NCBI GenBank assembly: GCA_033764865.1
Contig: JANRIM010000111.1
Span: 62,001-126,000, forward strand
DNA length: 64,000 nt
Direction of reading: 5' to 3'
DNA from: VFBF01 sp033764865
GTDB taxonomy: Bacteria; Pseudomonadota; Alphaproteobacteria; Caulobacterales; Aquidulcibacteraceae
The stretch's first letter is position 1, and every line of letters starts with the position of its first letter. The position numbers and the translations under genes are program-made. Positions 1 through 8,900 of this stretch are shown one piece after another. The notes below the pieces were generated by a model. The model saw only the letters and a program-made list of their open reading frames with translations. It did no database searches and was not told the DNA's origin.

Positions 1-120
1 CGCGCCGTCATGATCGAACGCGTGCTGACGCTGTTCCAGAGCGTCCCCAAGGACGATCTGGACTACCTGCTGGAGAAGCTGGACGCGATCGGCGCGCGGC
101 CCGAGCGGGCAGTGGGCTGA
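1..120 (+). CDS. C-terminal end of an unidentified protein (partial)
   Basis: An open frame enters from the left edge and stops with TGA at 118-120, leaving the last 39 residues. The visible tail has an amphipathic helical pattern (VLTLFQSVPKDDLDYLLEKL) and ends ARPERAVG. Leu-rich helical tails of this kind close many MarR-type regulators, but that resemblance is too weak for a call. A short inverted repeat (cgtcc-ggc-ggacg, 123-135) follows the stop codon without a T-run. The next gene is convergent. Confidence 0.5.
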   Translation, partial: RAVMIERVLTLFQSVPKDDLDYLLEKLDAIGARPERAVG

Positions 121-139
121 GCCGTCCGGCGGACGCGCC

Positions 140-784
140 TCAGGGCGCAAAGGGGCCCTCGCCCCGGTCGAAGCCGGCGGCGCTTAGCGCGCGCGCCCAA
201 GCGATGTCGCCCACGTCTACGGCGGTCACCAGGATGCCTTGGCCCTTGGCTGCATGCAGCCGGCGGGCGAGCGGTCGTGCATCTGCAGGGTCGAGCCCGA
301 GAAACGGGTCGAGCCGAGAGGGGGCCGCCATGATGACTTCCGTGAAGAGGGACCGGGTGCGTTGGCTGAACGCCAAGGGGCACCCCGGCGCCGCGCGGAG
401 CGCCACGCCGAAGCCGCGGGCCCGAAAGCGTTCGACGCCCGCCAGCGAGCCGTTGGCGAGGACGTCCTCGTCCACCTCGATGTCGACGCCTCGCGGCGAG
501 AAGCCGGCGGAAAGCAGGGCGCTTGTGAAGTCTCCCGCTGACGCAGCGTCGCCATAGGTTTCCGGGGGCGGGGCAATGGCCAGAGGCGCCGTCTGGCCGA
601 CGTCGCGCCACAGGCTTCGCGCCGTAAGCAGCATGTCGATGCTGTCCATGTCCGCCGCGTCCGAGCGGATAGCGCCCGCCGCCACCATTCCCGTGCGCAG
701 GTCCCGGCGCGGCGCGATGCGGACGCCTGCTTGCACTTGGGGTTGCACGAGCGCGTGCGGGCGGGGGAAGGGGACAACGGTCAT
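140..784 (-). CDS. Degenerate EAL-domain protein, predicted catalytically inactive
   Basis: This is a 214-residue single-domain protein whose spacing follows the EAL phosphodiesterase fold, with every catalytic signature replaced. The position of the EAL motif reads GAI (residues 37-39). The LEIEITE strand reads DIEVDED (101-107). The metal-binding DDFGTG segment reads RAAPG (130-134). The AEGVE segment reads TAVDV (187-191), and the GC(D)xxQG ending reads GFDRGEG (204-210). Active EAL domains hydrolyse cyclic-di-GMP using these acidic residues, so hydrolysis is unlikely. It could be a c-di-GMP or protein-binding relic, as other degenerate EAL proteins are. The domain is short (about 200 residues against about 240). 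The start is ATG at 784, and a 112-base divergent gap separates it from the NUDIX gene. Family assignment is by motif pattern only. Confidence 0.6.
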   Translation of the reverse strand: MTVVPFPRPHALVQPQVQAGVRIAPRRDLRTGMVAAGAIRSDAADMDSIDMLLTARSLWRDVGQTAPLAIAPPPETYGDAASAGDFTSALLSAGFSPRGVDIEVDEDVLANGSLAGVERFRARGFGVALRAAPGCPLAFSQRTRSLFTEVIMAAPSRLDPFLGLDPADARPLARRLHAAKGQGILVTAVDVGDIAWARALSAAGFDRGEGPFAP

Positions 785-896
785 GCGCTATGGGCTCTGC
801 CTGAAGAACCCTCGCAATTGACCACAACGCCATTAAGAAACGGGGCCGAAGACAGGGTTAAACAGACCCGAACGCGCGGGTTGGAAGGAAACAAGC

Positions 897-1691
897 ATGA
901 CCGACAAGCCCCTTATTCCCGCCGCCACCATCCTGCTTGTGCGCGATGCGCCGCATCTGGAGGTGCTCATGGTGCAGCGGCACCACCAGATCGACTTCGT
1001 CCCGGGCGCGCTCGTTTTTCCGGGCGGCAAGACCGCACGGGAGGACAGCGACCCGGCATGGGCCGAGCACTGCGATGGGTTCGATGGCGATCCCGATCAT
1101 CTGGCGCTGCGCATCTGCGCCATCCGGGAAGCGTTCGAGGAGTCCGGCGTCCTTCTGGCGCGGCCCGCAGGGCGGCGCGGCGCCGGCGCCCCGCTCGCGG
1201 AAGCGGCCGACACGGCGGCGATCGTCGGGTTGCGTGAGGCCATCGACAAGGGCGAAGTCAGCTTCCTGAGGACGATTGCGGAAGCCGGTCTCGTGCTCGC
1301 GCTCGACGCCCTTGTGCGGTTTGCGCACTGGATCACGCCCCTGGGCATGCCGAAGCGGTTCGACACCCACTTCTACATCGCGCGGACGCCGTCGGAGCAA
1401 CTGGCGGCCTGTGACGGGCGAGAAGCCGTGGACGCCTGCTGGATCCGGCCCGCCGATGCACTCGCCGACAACGACGCGGGCCGGCGCAAGATCATCTTTC
1501 CGACGCGGCTCAACGTGGAACTGCTGGCGGGCGCAGCGACCGTCGATGAGGCGATTGCGGCGTCGATGGCGCGGCGGATCGTGACTGTGGAGCCGCTTAT
1601 CGTCCGGGAGGGCGAGACCTTGGTTCTCACGATCCCCGCGGAGGCTGGTTACGCCGTGACGCGGGAGCCCCTGACGTCGGCCAACACCTAG
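897..1691 (+). CDS. NUDIX hydrolase with expanded Nudix box (NUDT7/19-like)
   Basis: A 264-residue NUDIX-fold protein predicted to hydrolyse a nucleoside diphosphate linked to another group. The Nudix helix is clear as REAFEESGVLL (about residues 77-87), matching RE-U-x-EE-x-G-U. The upstream glycine turn FPGGK (about 41-45) is separated from it by roughly 30 residues instead of six. Such an insertion is seen in the NUDT7/NUDT8/NUDT19-type and related bacterial enzymes, some of which cleave CoA derivatives; the substrate here is not determined. A purine-rich ribosome site (ggaagga) precedes the ATG. It ends overlapping by 4 bases the convergent Hpt gene. Confidence 0.85.
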   Translation: MTDKPLIPAATILLVRDAPHLEVLMVQRHHQIDFVPGALVFPGGKTAREDSDPAWAEHCDGFDGDPDHLALRICAIREAFEESGVLLARPAGRRGAGAPLAEAADTAAIVGLREAIDKGEVSFLRTIAEAGLVLALDALVRFAHWITPLGMPKRFDTHFYIARTPSEQLAACDGREAVDACWIRPADALADNDAGRRKIIFPTRLNVELLAGAATVDEAIAASMARRIVTVEPLIVREGETLVLTIPAEAGYAVTREPLTSANT

Positions 1692-2197
1692 CTGAGGTCC
1701 GCCGGCGGAAGATCGGCGGTCAAGGCAGCAACTTTCGCCTCAAGGGCGCTCAGCAATTCCTTGCCGACGGGATGTTCGCGGGTCTTCACGCCGGCGTGGA
1801 CCGCCGCCCGGATGGCGTCGATGTGGGCATCGACGATCTCCGACCGCCCGGCCGCCCGGACGCGTGCGGCGGGGGTCTCGATCAATCGGCACAGGGAGGC
1901 TGCGATCAGCGTCGCGAGCGGGTAGTCGTACGTTGCGCCAAGGCCCTTGATATCGTGCGCGCACGCATAGATGGCGGCCAGCTCCGCCTCGCCATATCCC
2001 GACGCACGGGCCGCGGCGCGCGCAGCCGCGATGCGCTCCACTTCCTGAGCCATCCAGGTGTCGAATTCGACGCTGAGCACCTGGAGGGCGGCCTCGGCGC
2101 GGGCCAAAGCCTGGGCGTCGAACATGGGCGGCACGATCTTGTCGCGCAGCGTGTTCCGGGGTGCGGAAATCTGCGCCTTCGCCTTGGGGGCTGTCAT
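1688..2197 (-). CDS. Hpt (histidine phosphotransfer) domain protein
   Basis: A 169-residue, highly helical, Ala-rich protein. It carries the Hpt signature HDIKG at residues 81-85 inside an ACAHDIKGLGATYDYP segment, so His81 is the likely phosphate carrier. A following helix (LATLIAASLCRLIE) fits the four-helix bundle. Hpt proteins relay phosphate between hybrid kinases and response regulators in the cytoplasm. No kinase or intact receiver lies nearby; the only receiver-like protein in the window (about 28 kb) lacks its aspartate. The N-terminal 25 residues look disordered. The start is ATG at 2197. It is separated from upstream nadK by a terminator hairpin, so it is probably transcribed on its own. 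Confidence 0.75.
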   Translation of the reverse strand: MTAPKAKAQISAPRNTLRDKIVPPMFDAQALARAEAALQVLSVEFDTWMAQEVERIAAARAAARASGYGEAELAAIYACAHDIKGLGATYDYPLATLIAASLCRLIETPAARVRAAGRSEIVDAHIDAIRAAVHAGVKTREHPVGKELLSALEAKVAALTADLPPADLS

Positions 2198-2246
2198 GTT
2201 CGCTCCACCGCCTGCTCAAGCTGGGGAGCTTAGGCGGCGGCTCCAT

Positions 2247-2265
2247 AAAAAAGCGTTGCCGCCTT
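2247..2265 (-). terminator. Rho-independent terminator after nadK
   Basis: Read on the minus strand, AAGGCG-GCAA-CGCTTT forms a six-pair stem (one G-T pair) capped by a GNRA tetraloop and followed by further T residues (six in a row in total). It begins 15 bases after the nadK stop codon. The run of six A/T is conspicuous in this GC-rich region. Confidence 0.65.
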
Positions 2266-2279
2266 GATAAGCCCGGGGC

Positions 2280-3038
2280 TCAGAAGGCGAACTGTTCCCG
2301 GAGCACCCGTTCGTCGAGCGCAGCGCCGGGGTCGAACAGCATGGTCAGTGCGGTGTCGGAGTCCTCCCACACGTCCACATGGCGCACGTCCCGCACCTCC
2401 TGGCTGTCGGCGGACGCGCTCATGGGGCGGCGTTCGGGCTCCAGCACCTCGAACCGCACCTGCGCCGTCTGGGGCAGCAGCGCGCCCCGCCACCGGCGCG
2501 GCCGAAACGCGCTGATCGGGGTCAAGGCCAGCAGCCGGGCGCTGATGGGTAGGATGGGGCCATGGGCCGAGAGGTTGTAGGCCGTGGACCCTGCGGGGGT
2601 AGCCACCAGCACGCCGTCGCACGCTAGGTCCTTCATGCGCTCTTCACCGTCGATCAGGATGCGCACCCTCCCGGTCTGCACGGTCTGGCGCAGCAGCGAG
2701 ACTTCATTGATGGCTTGGCGCTCGACGATCGGCCCGGCCACTGTGTGCGCGCGCATGCATATGGGGCGAATGCGGGCGGCCTCTGCGGCCGCCAGCCGGT
2801 CGAGGAGGCCGTCTTCGGCATACTCGTTCATCAGGAAGCCCACGGTCCCGCGGTTCATCCCGTAGACGGGTTTTCCGTCGCCCATCCGGGCGCGCAGGGT
2901 ATCGAGCATGTGCCCGTCCCCGCCGAGCGCCACGACGACGTCGGCCCTAGCCTCGCCCGCCTCCCCGTAGGTGTGGCGGAGCCGCCGGAGCGAGTCCTGC
3001 GCCTCGGGACGCGGGCTGGCGGTGAAGTGGATGCGCAT
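2280..3038 (-). CDS. nadK: NAD kinase
   Basis: A 252-residue ATP-NAD kinase, phosphorylating NAD to NADP in the cytosol. The diagnostic GGDG is at residues 39-42 (catalytic Asp41), the NE motif at 111-112 (INEVSLLR), and the GSTAYN signature at 150-155. Length matches the short alphaproteobacterial NAD kinases (about 250-260). The start is ATG at 3038. It is transcribed away from the aldolase-family gene, with a 63-base divergent gap, and ends at a hairpin terminator. Confidence 0.93.
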   Translation of the reverse strand: MRIHFTASPRPEAQDSLRRLRHTYGEAGEARADVVVALGGDGHMLDTLRARMGDGKPVYGMNRGTVGFLMNEYAEDGLLDRLAAAEAARIRPICMRAHTVAGPIVERQAINEVSLLRQTVQTGRVRILIDGEERMKDLACDGVLVATPAGSTAYNLSAHGPILPISARLLALTPISAFRPRRWRGALLPQTAQVRFEVLEPERRPMSASADSQEVRDVRHVDVWEDSDTALTMLFDPGAALDERVLREQFAF

Positions 3039-3101
3039 CGGCAGTGGTTTGACTTAATCCGGGCCGTTCGTCACGCTCGGTCCCAAACGGAGGAGAATCC
3101 C

Positions 3102-3866
3102 ATGGACGGCGCCACAGTTCCCACTCTGCGCGGCAAGGTCAGCGCCGAGGAATGGGCGGCCCGGGTTGATTGCGCCGCGCTCTATCGGCTGGTGGCGCTC
3201 TACGGGTGGGACGACATGATCTTCACCCACATCTCGATGCGCCTGCCCGGGCCGGATCACCACTTCCTGATCAACCCATACGGCTTCTTCTTCGACGAGA
3301 TGACCGCCTCGTGCCTCGTCAAGGTGGACCTTGACGGCAACATCGTCGATCCCACGCCATATTTCATCAACCCGGCGGGCTTCACGATCCACTCCGCGAT
3401 CCATGCCGCCCGCGAGGACGCCACCTGCGTGATCCACGTCCATACCGATCAGGGCGTGGCGGTGTCGGCGCAGAAGCGCGGGCTCCTGCCGATCAGCCAG
3501 ACCGCGATGATCATCCGCAACGACCTTGCCTATCATGACTACGAAGGCGTCGCCCTCGACCTGGACGAGCGGGAGCGCCTTGTCGCGGACCTGGGGGCCA
3601 AGAACCTGCTTATGCTGCGCAACCACGGCACTCTGGCGGTAGGCAATTCGCCGGCCTCGGCGTTTCTGCGCATCTTTTATCTTGAGCGGGCGTGCAAGAT
3701 GCAGGTACTCGCGCAGGCAGGTGGGGACCTGCTCGAATGCGACGAGGAACTGCGCGACAAGGTGGCGGGTCAGGGCGCCTCCGCGTTCGGCGCGATGGGC
3801 GACCGCCTGGCTTGGCCGGGCCTTCGCCGCAAACTGGACCGCACGCTGCCTGGGTACGACGCCTAG
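3102..3866 (+). CDS. Class II aldolase/adducin family protein
   Basis: A 254-residue protein of the class II aldolase/adducin fold, whose members are zinc-dependent lyases or epimerases of sugar phosphates and related compounds. Metal-ligand patterns are present: HVH (residues 112-114) and NHGT (174-177). The conserved THIS segment (42-45) near the N terminus and a YHDYEG loop fit the family. Substrate cannot be inferred. The ATG at 3102 is chosen because it is preceded by a good ribosome site (ggaggag, 3088-3094); the open frame extends further upstream without family similarity. Its 3' end overlaps the likely start of the next gene. Confidence 0.85.
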   Translation: MDGATVPTLRGKVSAEEWAARVDCAALYRLVALYGWDDMIFTHISMRLPGPDHHFLINPYGFFFDEMTASCLVKVDLDGNIVDPTPYFINPAGFTIHSAIHAAREDATCVIHVHTDQGVAVSAQKRGLLPISQTAMIIRNDLAYHDYEGVALDLDERERLVADLGAKNLLMLRNHGTLAVGNSPASAFLRIFYLERACKMQVLAQAGGDLLECDEELRDKVAGQGASAFGAMGDRLAWPGLRRKLDRTLPGYDA

Positions 3867-4525
3867 GCTTCGTCGCCGTCCTGTTTGCGCCAGCGTCGGC
3901 ACAGGCGGGCGCGTGGATCACCGCGGACGAAGGCCGGTCGATCACCACGGCAGGGTATCGCCAGGACGGCGACGTCCGCGGGTACGAGACGGACGTTTAC
4001 GTCGAGGAACCCCTTGGCGACAGGTTCGCCGTCGTAGGCCGCGCCTATTACGCAACCGACAACCTCGGCAGCGAGACGAATGAGGCCGACGCCGGGCTGA
4101 AGGCGCGCCTGTGGCGCGATGGACGCACGGCGCTGGCGGCCCAGATCGGACCCACGTGGCGGTCGGCGCCTCCTCCCGGCTGCGCCCAGAATGGCGGCGA
4201 GAGCCGCGCACTGGCGGGCCGCTCCGGCCGCGGTGGCCGATCGTTCGTCAACCTTGAGGTCGCCTATCGCTACAATCCCGGGTGTTCCCACGTGCGCTAC
4301 GAAGCGACCTATGGCCACAGGACGGGGTCCCGGTGGCTCTGGCTGGCCCAGGTTTTCGCTGACGATGACCTGCGGTTCGGCGAAACCATCAAGGCGCAGG
4401 CCACAATGGTGCGATTTTCCAAGGCAGGGAGGGGGCTGCAGCTATCGGCGCGGATCCAGTTGGATGGCGCAGAAGTTATCGAACCGACCCTCATTGTCGG
4501 GTATTGGTCCGGCGCGCGACGGTGA
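3812..4525 (+). CDS. Exported protein of unknown function, possible small outer-membrane beta-barrel
   Basis: I do not recognise the family. The mature part (beginning about GAWITADEG) is rich in alternating aromatic/polar strands such as RFAVVGRAYYATD, VRYEATYGHR and WLWLAQVFADDDLRF, and it ends in an aromatic-containing strand (TLIVGYWSGARR). This suggests a secreted beta-barrel of about 210 residues. A signal-peptide core (LGFVAVLFAPASAQA) lies inside the last codons of the aldolase gene. The start is uncertain: the TTG at 3812 gives a reasonable signal peptide and a 55-base overlap, and no ATG lies close to the signal core. Coding bias supports translation in this frame after 3866. Confidence 0.55.
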   Translation: MAGPSPQTGPHAAWVRRLGFVAVLFAPASAQAGAWITADEGRSITTAGYRQDGDVRGYETDVYVEEPLGDRFAVVGRAYYATDNLGSETNEADAGLKARLWRDGRTALAAQIGPTWRSAPPPGCAQNGGESRALAGRSGRGGRSFVNLEVAYRYNPGCSHVRYEATYGHRTGSRWLWLAQVFADDDLRFGETIKAQATMVRFSKAGRGLQLSARIQLDGAEVIEPTLIVGYWSGARR

Positions 4526-4604
4526 CGGTTGAAACGGTCGTGAAATCTGGACGTGGTAGTCCACCGTACTCATATCCGGCACTGCGCCGCTCCCCCGGGT
4601 TCCC

Positions 4605-5942
4605 ATGACAGACCTCTTCAAGCGATTTGGCTTCGCGACCGTGGTTCTCGCCCTTGTGGCGCTCATGGCGCTCGCGGTGGTGGGCAAGTCGCTGCTCGGT
4701 CCCGACAAGGGGGGGCAGCAAGCGAGCGCCGCCGGCCCGCCAAAGGCCGGCAAGAAGGGTGGGGGAGGGCCAGGCGGCCCGGACGCGCCGGCCGTGATCG
4801 TCGGCGCAGTATCGTCGCGCGAGTTTTACGACGTGGTCCAGGCCATCGGCACTGCCCAGGCCCGGGAGTCCATCACCGTGAGCGCCAAGGTCACGGACGT
4901 GATCCGGGCGATCCGTTTCGAGAGCGGTGACCGGGTGGCTCGCGGGCAGGTGCTGGTCGAACTATCCAGCATCGAGCAATCCGCCGATCTTGAGGAAGCG
5001 AGGGCGACGCGCGAAGCCGCCAAGCGTGACTATGACCGCTTCCGGGAACTGGGCGAGAAAGGCTTTGCCCCCGCCCAGCGGGTGGAGGCGGCGCGCGCGG
5101 CGTTCGAGCAGGCCGACGCCCGCGTGCGGGCCGGTATGTCGAGGATCGGCGACCGGACGATCCGGGCCCCCTTCGCCGGCGTCATGGGCCTGAGAAGCGC
5201 GAGCCCAGGCGCGCTCGTGCGCCCGGGCGATGTGATCGGCACCCTCGACGACGTGTCGTCCATCAAACTCGATTTCGACGTCGCCGAAAGCCAGATCGAT
5301 CAAGCCAGGGTGGGCGCGGACGTTGTCGCGCGTACGGCCGCGGCTCCCGGACGGACGTTCACGGGCCGGGTCGCCGATGTGGACACCCGCGTGAACACGC
5401 AGTCCCGGACGCTCAGGGTCCGCGCCATCATCCCAAACGCCGACGGTGCGCTGAAACCGGGCATGCTAATGAGCGTTGAGCTTCGCTCGAACCCCAGAGT
5501 GGGTCTGGGCGCGCCCGAGATCGCCGTGCTGGAGCGGTCCGACGGCAGCTACGTGTTCGCGGTCGAAGCCCAGGACGGGCGCGACATCGTCAAACCGATC
5601 CTCGTGCGCACGGGTCAGCGTTCCGACGGGATGGTCGAGCTCGTCTCTGGTGCGGAGGCCGGCATGCGGATCATCGTGGAAGGGGTGCAGCGCGCGCGCC
5701 CCAACCAGCCGGTGCGGGTGATGGAGGCGCCGCCGGCGACGCCGGCATCTGCGCCGACGCCAGCGCCCTCTCCGCCGCCTGTAGCCGTGGCTCCACCCGC
5801 GTCGCAGGGCGTCGCGAAGCAGGCGCCCGGCGCCCGCGAAACCTCGCTGCGTGGGCGCGCCGCGCCAGCCGGGGTCCCCGCCACCGCCGAACAGCCCCTG
5901 GCCGGCTCGGGCGGTCAGTCCCCCTCCAACCCCGCGGACTGA
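4605..5942 (+). CDS. RND efflux periplasmic adaptor (membrane fusion protein)
   Basis: A 445-residue HlyD/AcrA-type adaptor that links an inner-membrane RND pump to an outer-membrane channel. One N-terminal membrane segment (about residues 10-28) is followed by a Gly/Lys-rich linker. Then come a lipoyl half-motif (SAKVTDVIRAIRFESGDRV), a short alpha-hairpin rich in Ala/Glu/Arg, the second lipoyl half (TIRAPFAGVMGLR), a beta-barrel, and a membrane-proximal domain. The last 70 residues are a Pro/Ala-rich extension that the family usually lacks. It lies 6 bases upstream of the pump gene and must be its partner. No TolC-like gene is in the window. Confidence 0.92.
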   Translation: MTDLFKRFGFATVVLALVALMALAVVGKSLLGPDKGGQQASAAGPPKAGKKGGGGPGGPDAPAVIVGAVSSREFYDVVQAIGTAQARESITVSAKVTDVIRAIRFESGDRVARGQVLVELSSIEQSADLEEARATREAAKRDYDRFRELGEKGFAPAQRVEAARAAFEQADARVRAGMSRIGDRTIRAPFAGVMGLRSASPGALVRPGDVIGTLDDVSSIKLDFDVAESQIDQARVGADVVARTAAAPGRTFTGRVADVDTRVNTQSRTLRVRAIIPNADGALKPGMLMSVELRSNPRVGLGAPEIAVLERSDGSYVFAVEAQDGRDIVKPILVRTGQRSDGMVELVSGAEAGMRIIVEGVQRARPNQPVRVMEAPPATPASAPTPAPSPPPVAVAPPASQGVAKQAPGARETSLRGRAAPAGVPATAEQPLAGSGGQSPSNPAD

Positions 5943-5948
5943 TCCGGC

Positions 5949-8900
5949 ATGTCGATCTCCGATCTCTCGGTTCGTAGGCCCGTTCTGGCGGCGGTGTTCT
6001 GCCTGCTTGTGATCGTGTTCGGCGGCATCGCATTCACGCAGCTGCCGTTGCGTGAGCTGCCGGACGTGGACAGGCCGGTGGTCAGCGTGGACGTGAACTA
6101 CCGCGGCTCCTCCGCGCAGGTGGTGGAGACGACCGTCGTCCGCGTCATCGAGGACCAGCTTTCTGGCATCGAAGGCATCGACGCCATCAACTCCACAAGC
6201 CGCGACGGCCGCGGCAGCATCAACATCGAGTTCGACCTCTCGCGCGACCTGGAAGACGCCGCCAACGACGTGCGCAACGCCATCGACCGCGCGCGGGGTC
6301 AGTTGCCGACCGATATCGACCCGCCGGTCGTGTCCAAGCAGGACGCCGACGCCGACCCGATCATCTGGATCAACCTGCAATCCACCAACCTCGACCTCGT
6401 GGGTCTCACGGACTACGCGGAACGGAACATCGTCGATCGCCTGAGCACCTTGCCGGGGGTCGCCAGCGTCCGGATCGGCGGGTCGCAGCGCAAGGCCTTG
6501 CGGATCTGGCTGGACGCCGATGCGCTCGCAGCGCGCGCGCTGACCGTGGCGGACGTGGAAAACGCGCTGCGCAGCCAGAACATCGAAACCCCCGCCGGCT
6601 ACGTCGAGAGCAACGAGCGGCTTTACAACGTCCGGACCGACCGCATCTTCAACTCGCCGGAAGATTTCGAGCGCATGGCGATTGGCGGCGCAGCGGACGG
6701 CGTGCAGGTCCGGCTCGGCGACGTGGCGCGCGTGGAGATTGCGCCGGAAGAAACCCGTCGGATGTTCCGGGGCAACGGCCAGAACCAGATCGGGCTCGGC
6801 GTCGTCCGTCAATCCAAATCCAACGCCCTGGAGGTCGCCAACGGGGTTCGCCGTGAGATCGAGGCGATCAGCCCGAACCTGCCGGCGGGCACAAGCGCTG
6901 TCGTAGCGTTCGACTCCACGGTGTTCATCGCCAAGGCGATCGAGAAGGTGTGGGAGACGCTCGCCGAGGCCGTCTTTCTCGTCGTGCTGGTTATCGTGTT
7001 GTTCCTCGGATCGTTCCGCGCGGCGGCAATTCCCGCCGCCGTGATCCCGGTTTGCCTGGTCGGCGCGTTTGCCCTGCTGGCGGGGTTTGGCTTCTCCATC
7101 AACCTGCTCACGCTTCTCGCGCTCGTGCTGTCCATCGGCCTCGTCGTGGACGATTCCATCGTCGTGCTGGAGAACATTCAGCGTCGCATGGACCAGTACC
7201 GGGAGCCTCCCGCGGTCGCCGCGATGCGTGGCACGCGGCAGGTGTTTTTCGCCGTCGTCGCGACATCGGCAGTGCTCGTTGCGGTGTTTGCGCCGCTCCT
7301 GTTTGTGGGCGGGTACGTGGGCCGGCTCTTCATCGAACTGGCCGTGACGGTCGCCGGCGTGGTGGTGATCTCGATGATCGCCTCTCTCACGCTTACGCCG
7401 ATGATGTGCTCGAAGCTCCTCAAGCCCGTGGAGAACGAAAGCCGCTTCGTGCGCGTCGTCAACCGGACGCTCGACGGGCTTCGCCGCAGCTACCGGGCCT
7501 CGCTGGACGTAGCGCTGCAGGCCAAGCCTGTGGTCTTCGCGCTGTTTGGCGTCGTCCTCGTGGGCGGTTGGTTCCTCATGCAGCAACTGCCGTCCGAACT
7601 GACCCGCCCGGAGGATCGCGGCAATCTGCTGATCAACGTGCAGACGCCCGAGGGGTCCGGATACGAGTACACCAAGCGCATCATGGACGATGTGGAGCGC
7701 ACGCTGCTGACGTACGTGGAGAGCGGTGAAGCGACCCGCGTCCTCGTGGTGTCGCCCGGCTTCGGCGACCAGGGCGCGAACCGGTTCAATTCCGGCTTTT
7801 CGCGGGTCTTCCTTGCGGACTGGAGCGATCGGGCGCGCAGCGGCGACGAGATCATCGGCGAGATGAACCGCAAGCTTGGGGAAATTCCCGGCGCCGTCGT
7901 GCGGGTGTCGATGCAGAACCCGCTCGCAGGCGGCGGCGGCGGTGGCGCCAACGACGTTTCCATCGTCCTGGGCGGCCAGGACTACGCGGAGTTGGCCGAT
8001 GTCGCCGACAGGACGGTGGCGCGCCTTCGCGACAATCCCAACATCATCCGGCCGCGGATGAACTACGAACCTACCAACCCGCGCGCCATCGTGGACATTG
8101 ATCGCGAGCGCGCGGCTGCACTTGGCGTCTCCGTGCAGCAGATTGGCCGGACGTTGGAGGCCACGATGGGCGCGCGCCGGGTGAACACCATCACGGACCG
8201 GGGCCGTGAGTACTATGTGTTCCTGCAGGCGGAGCGCGACGAGCGGTCCGAGCTGACGGACCTGACCAACAAGTACGTCCGCTCCGAGACGACGGGCGCG
8301 TTGGTTCCGCTATCCGCGGTCGCCACTTTCAAGACTGTGGGCGAGACCGGTGAACGGCGTCGGCTCGATCGACTCGCGGCCGTGACGATCGCGGCTACCC
8401 TGGGCCCGGGATACGCCATCGGGGATGCGCTGGAAGCCATGGAGTCGGCGGCGCGGGCGGAAATCGGCGCCCAGAACATCACTATCGGTTATCAAGGCGC
8501 CGCCAAGCAGTTCCGGGACTCCACGGGCGCCATCGTGTTCGCCTTCGCGTTCGCCCTGCTGATCGTTTTCCTTGTGCTGGCGGCTCAGTTCGAGAGTTTC
8601 GTGCACCCGCTGGTGATCATGCTGACGGTCCCGCTCGCCGTCGCGGGCGGGGTGTTCGGGCTGTTCCTGTTCGACAACTCGTTCAACATCTACAGCCAGA
8701 TCGGGTTGATCATTCTGATTGCGCTGGCGGCGAAGAACGGCATCCTCATCGTGGAGTTCGCAAACCAGCTGCGCGACGAAGGCCGCTCCATCCGCGAGGC
8801 GGTTCTGGAGGCTTCCGACCTTCGCCTGCGCCCGATCCTCATGACGTCCATCGCCACGGTGATCGGCGCAGTCCCGCTCATGATCGCTTCCGGCGCAGGG

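Noticed and set aside
820..880. TTAA pairs in the EAL-NUDIX gap as a CtrA site
   Set aside because: The two TTAA elements are about 20 bases apart instead of the 7 of the CtrA consensus.
5466..7586. A 706-codon open frame antisense to the RND pump
   Set aside because: It is a by-product of GC-rich codon use; the product is His/Arg/Asp-rich with no domain pattern, while the sense strand encodes a clear RND transporter.
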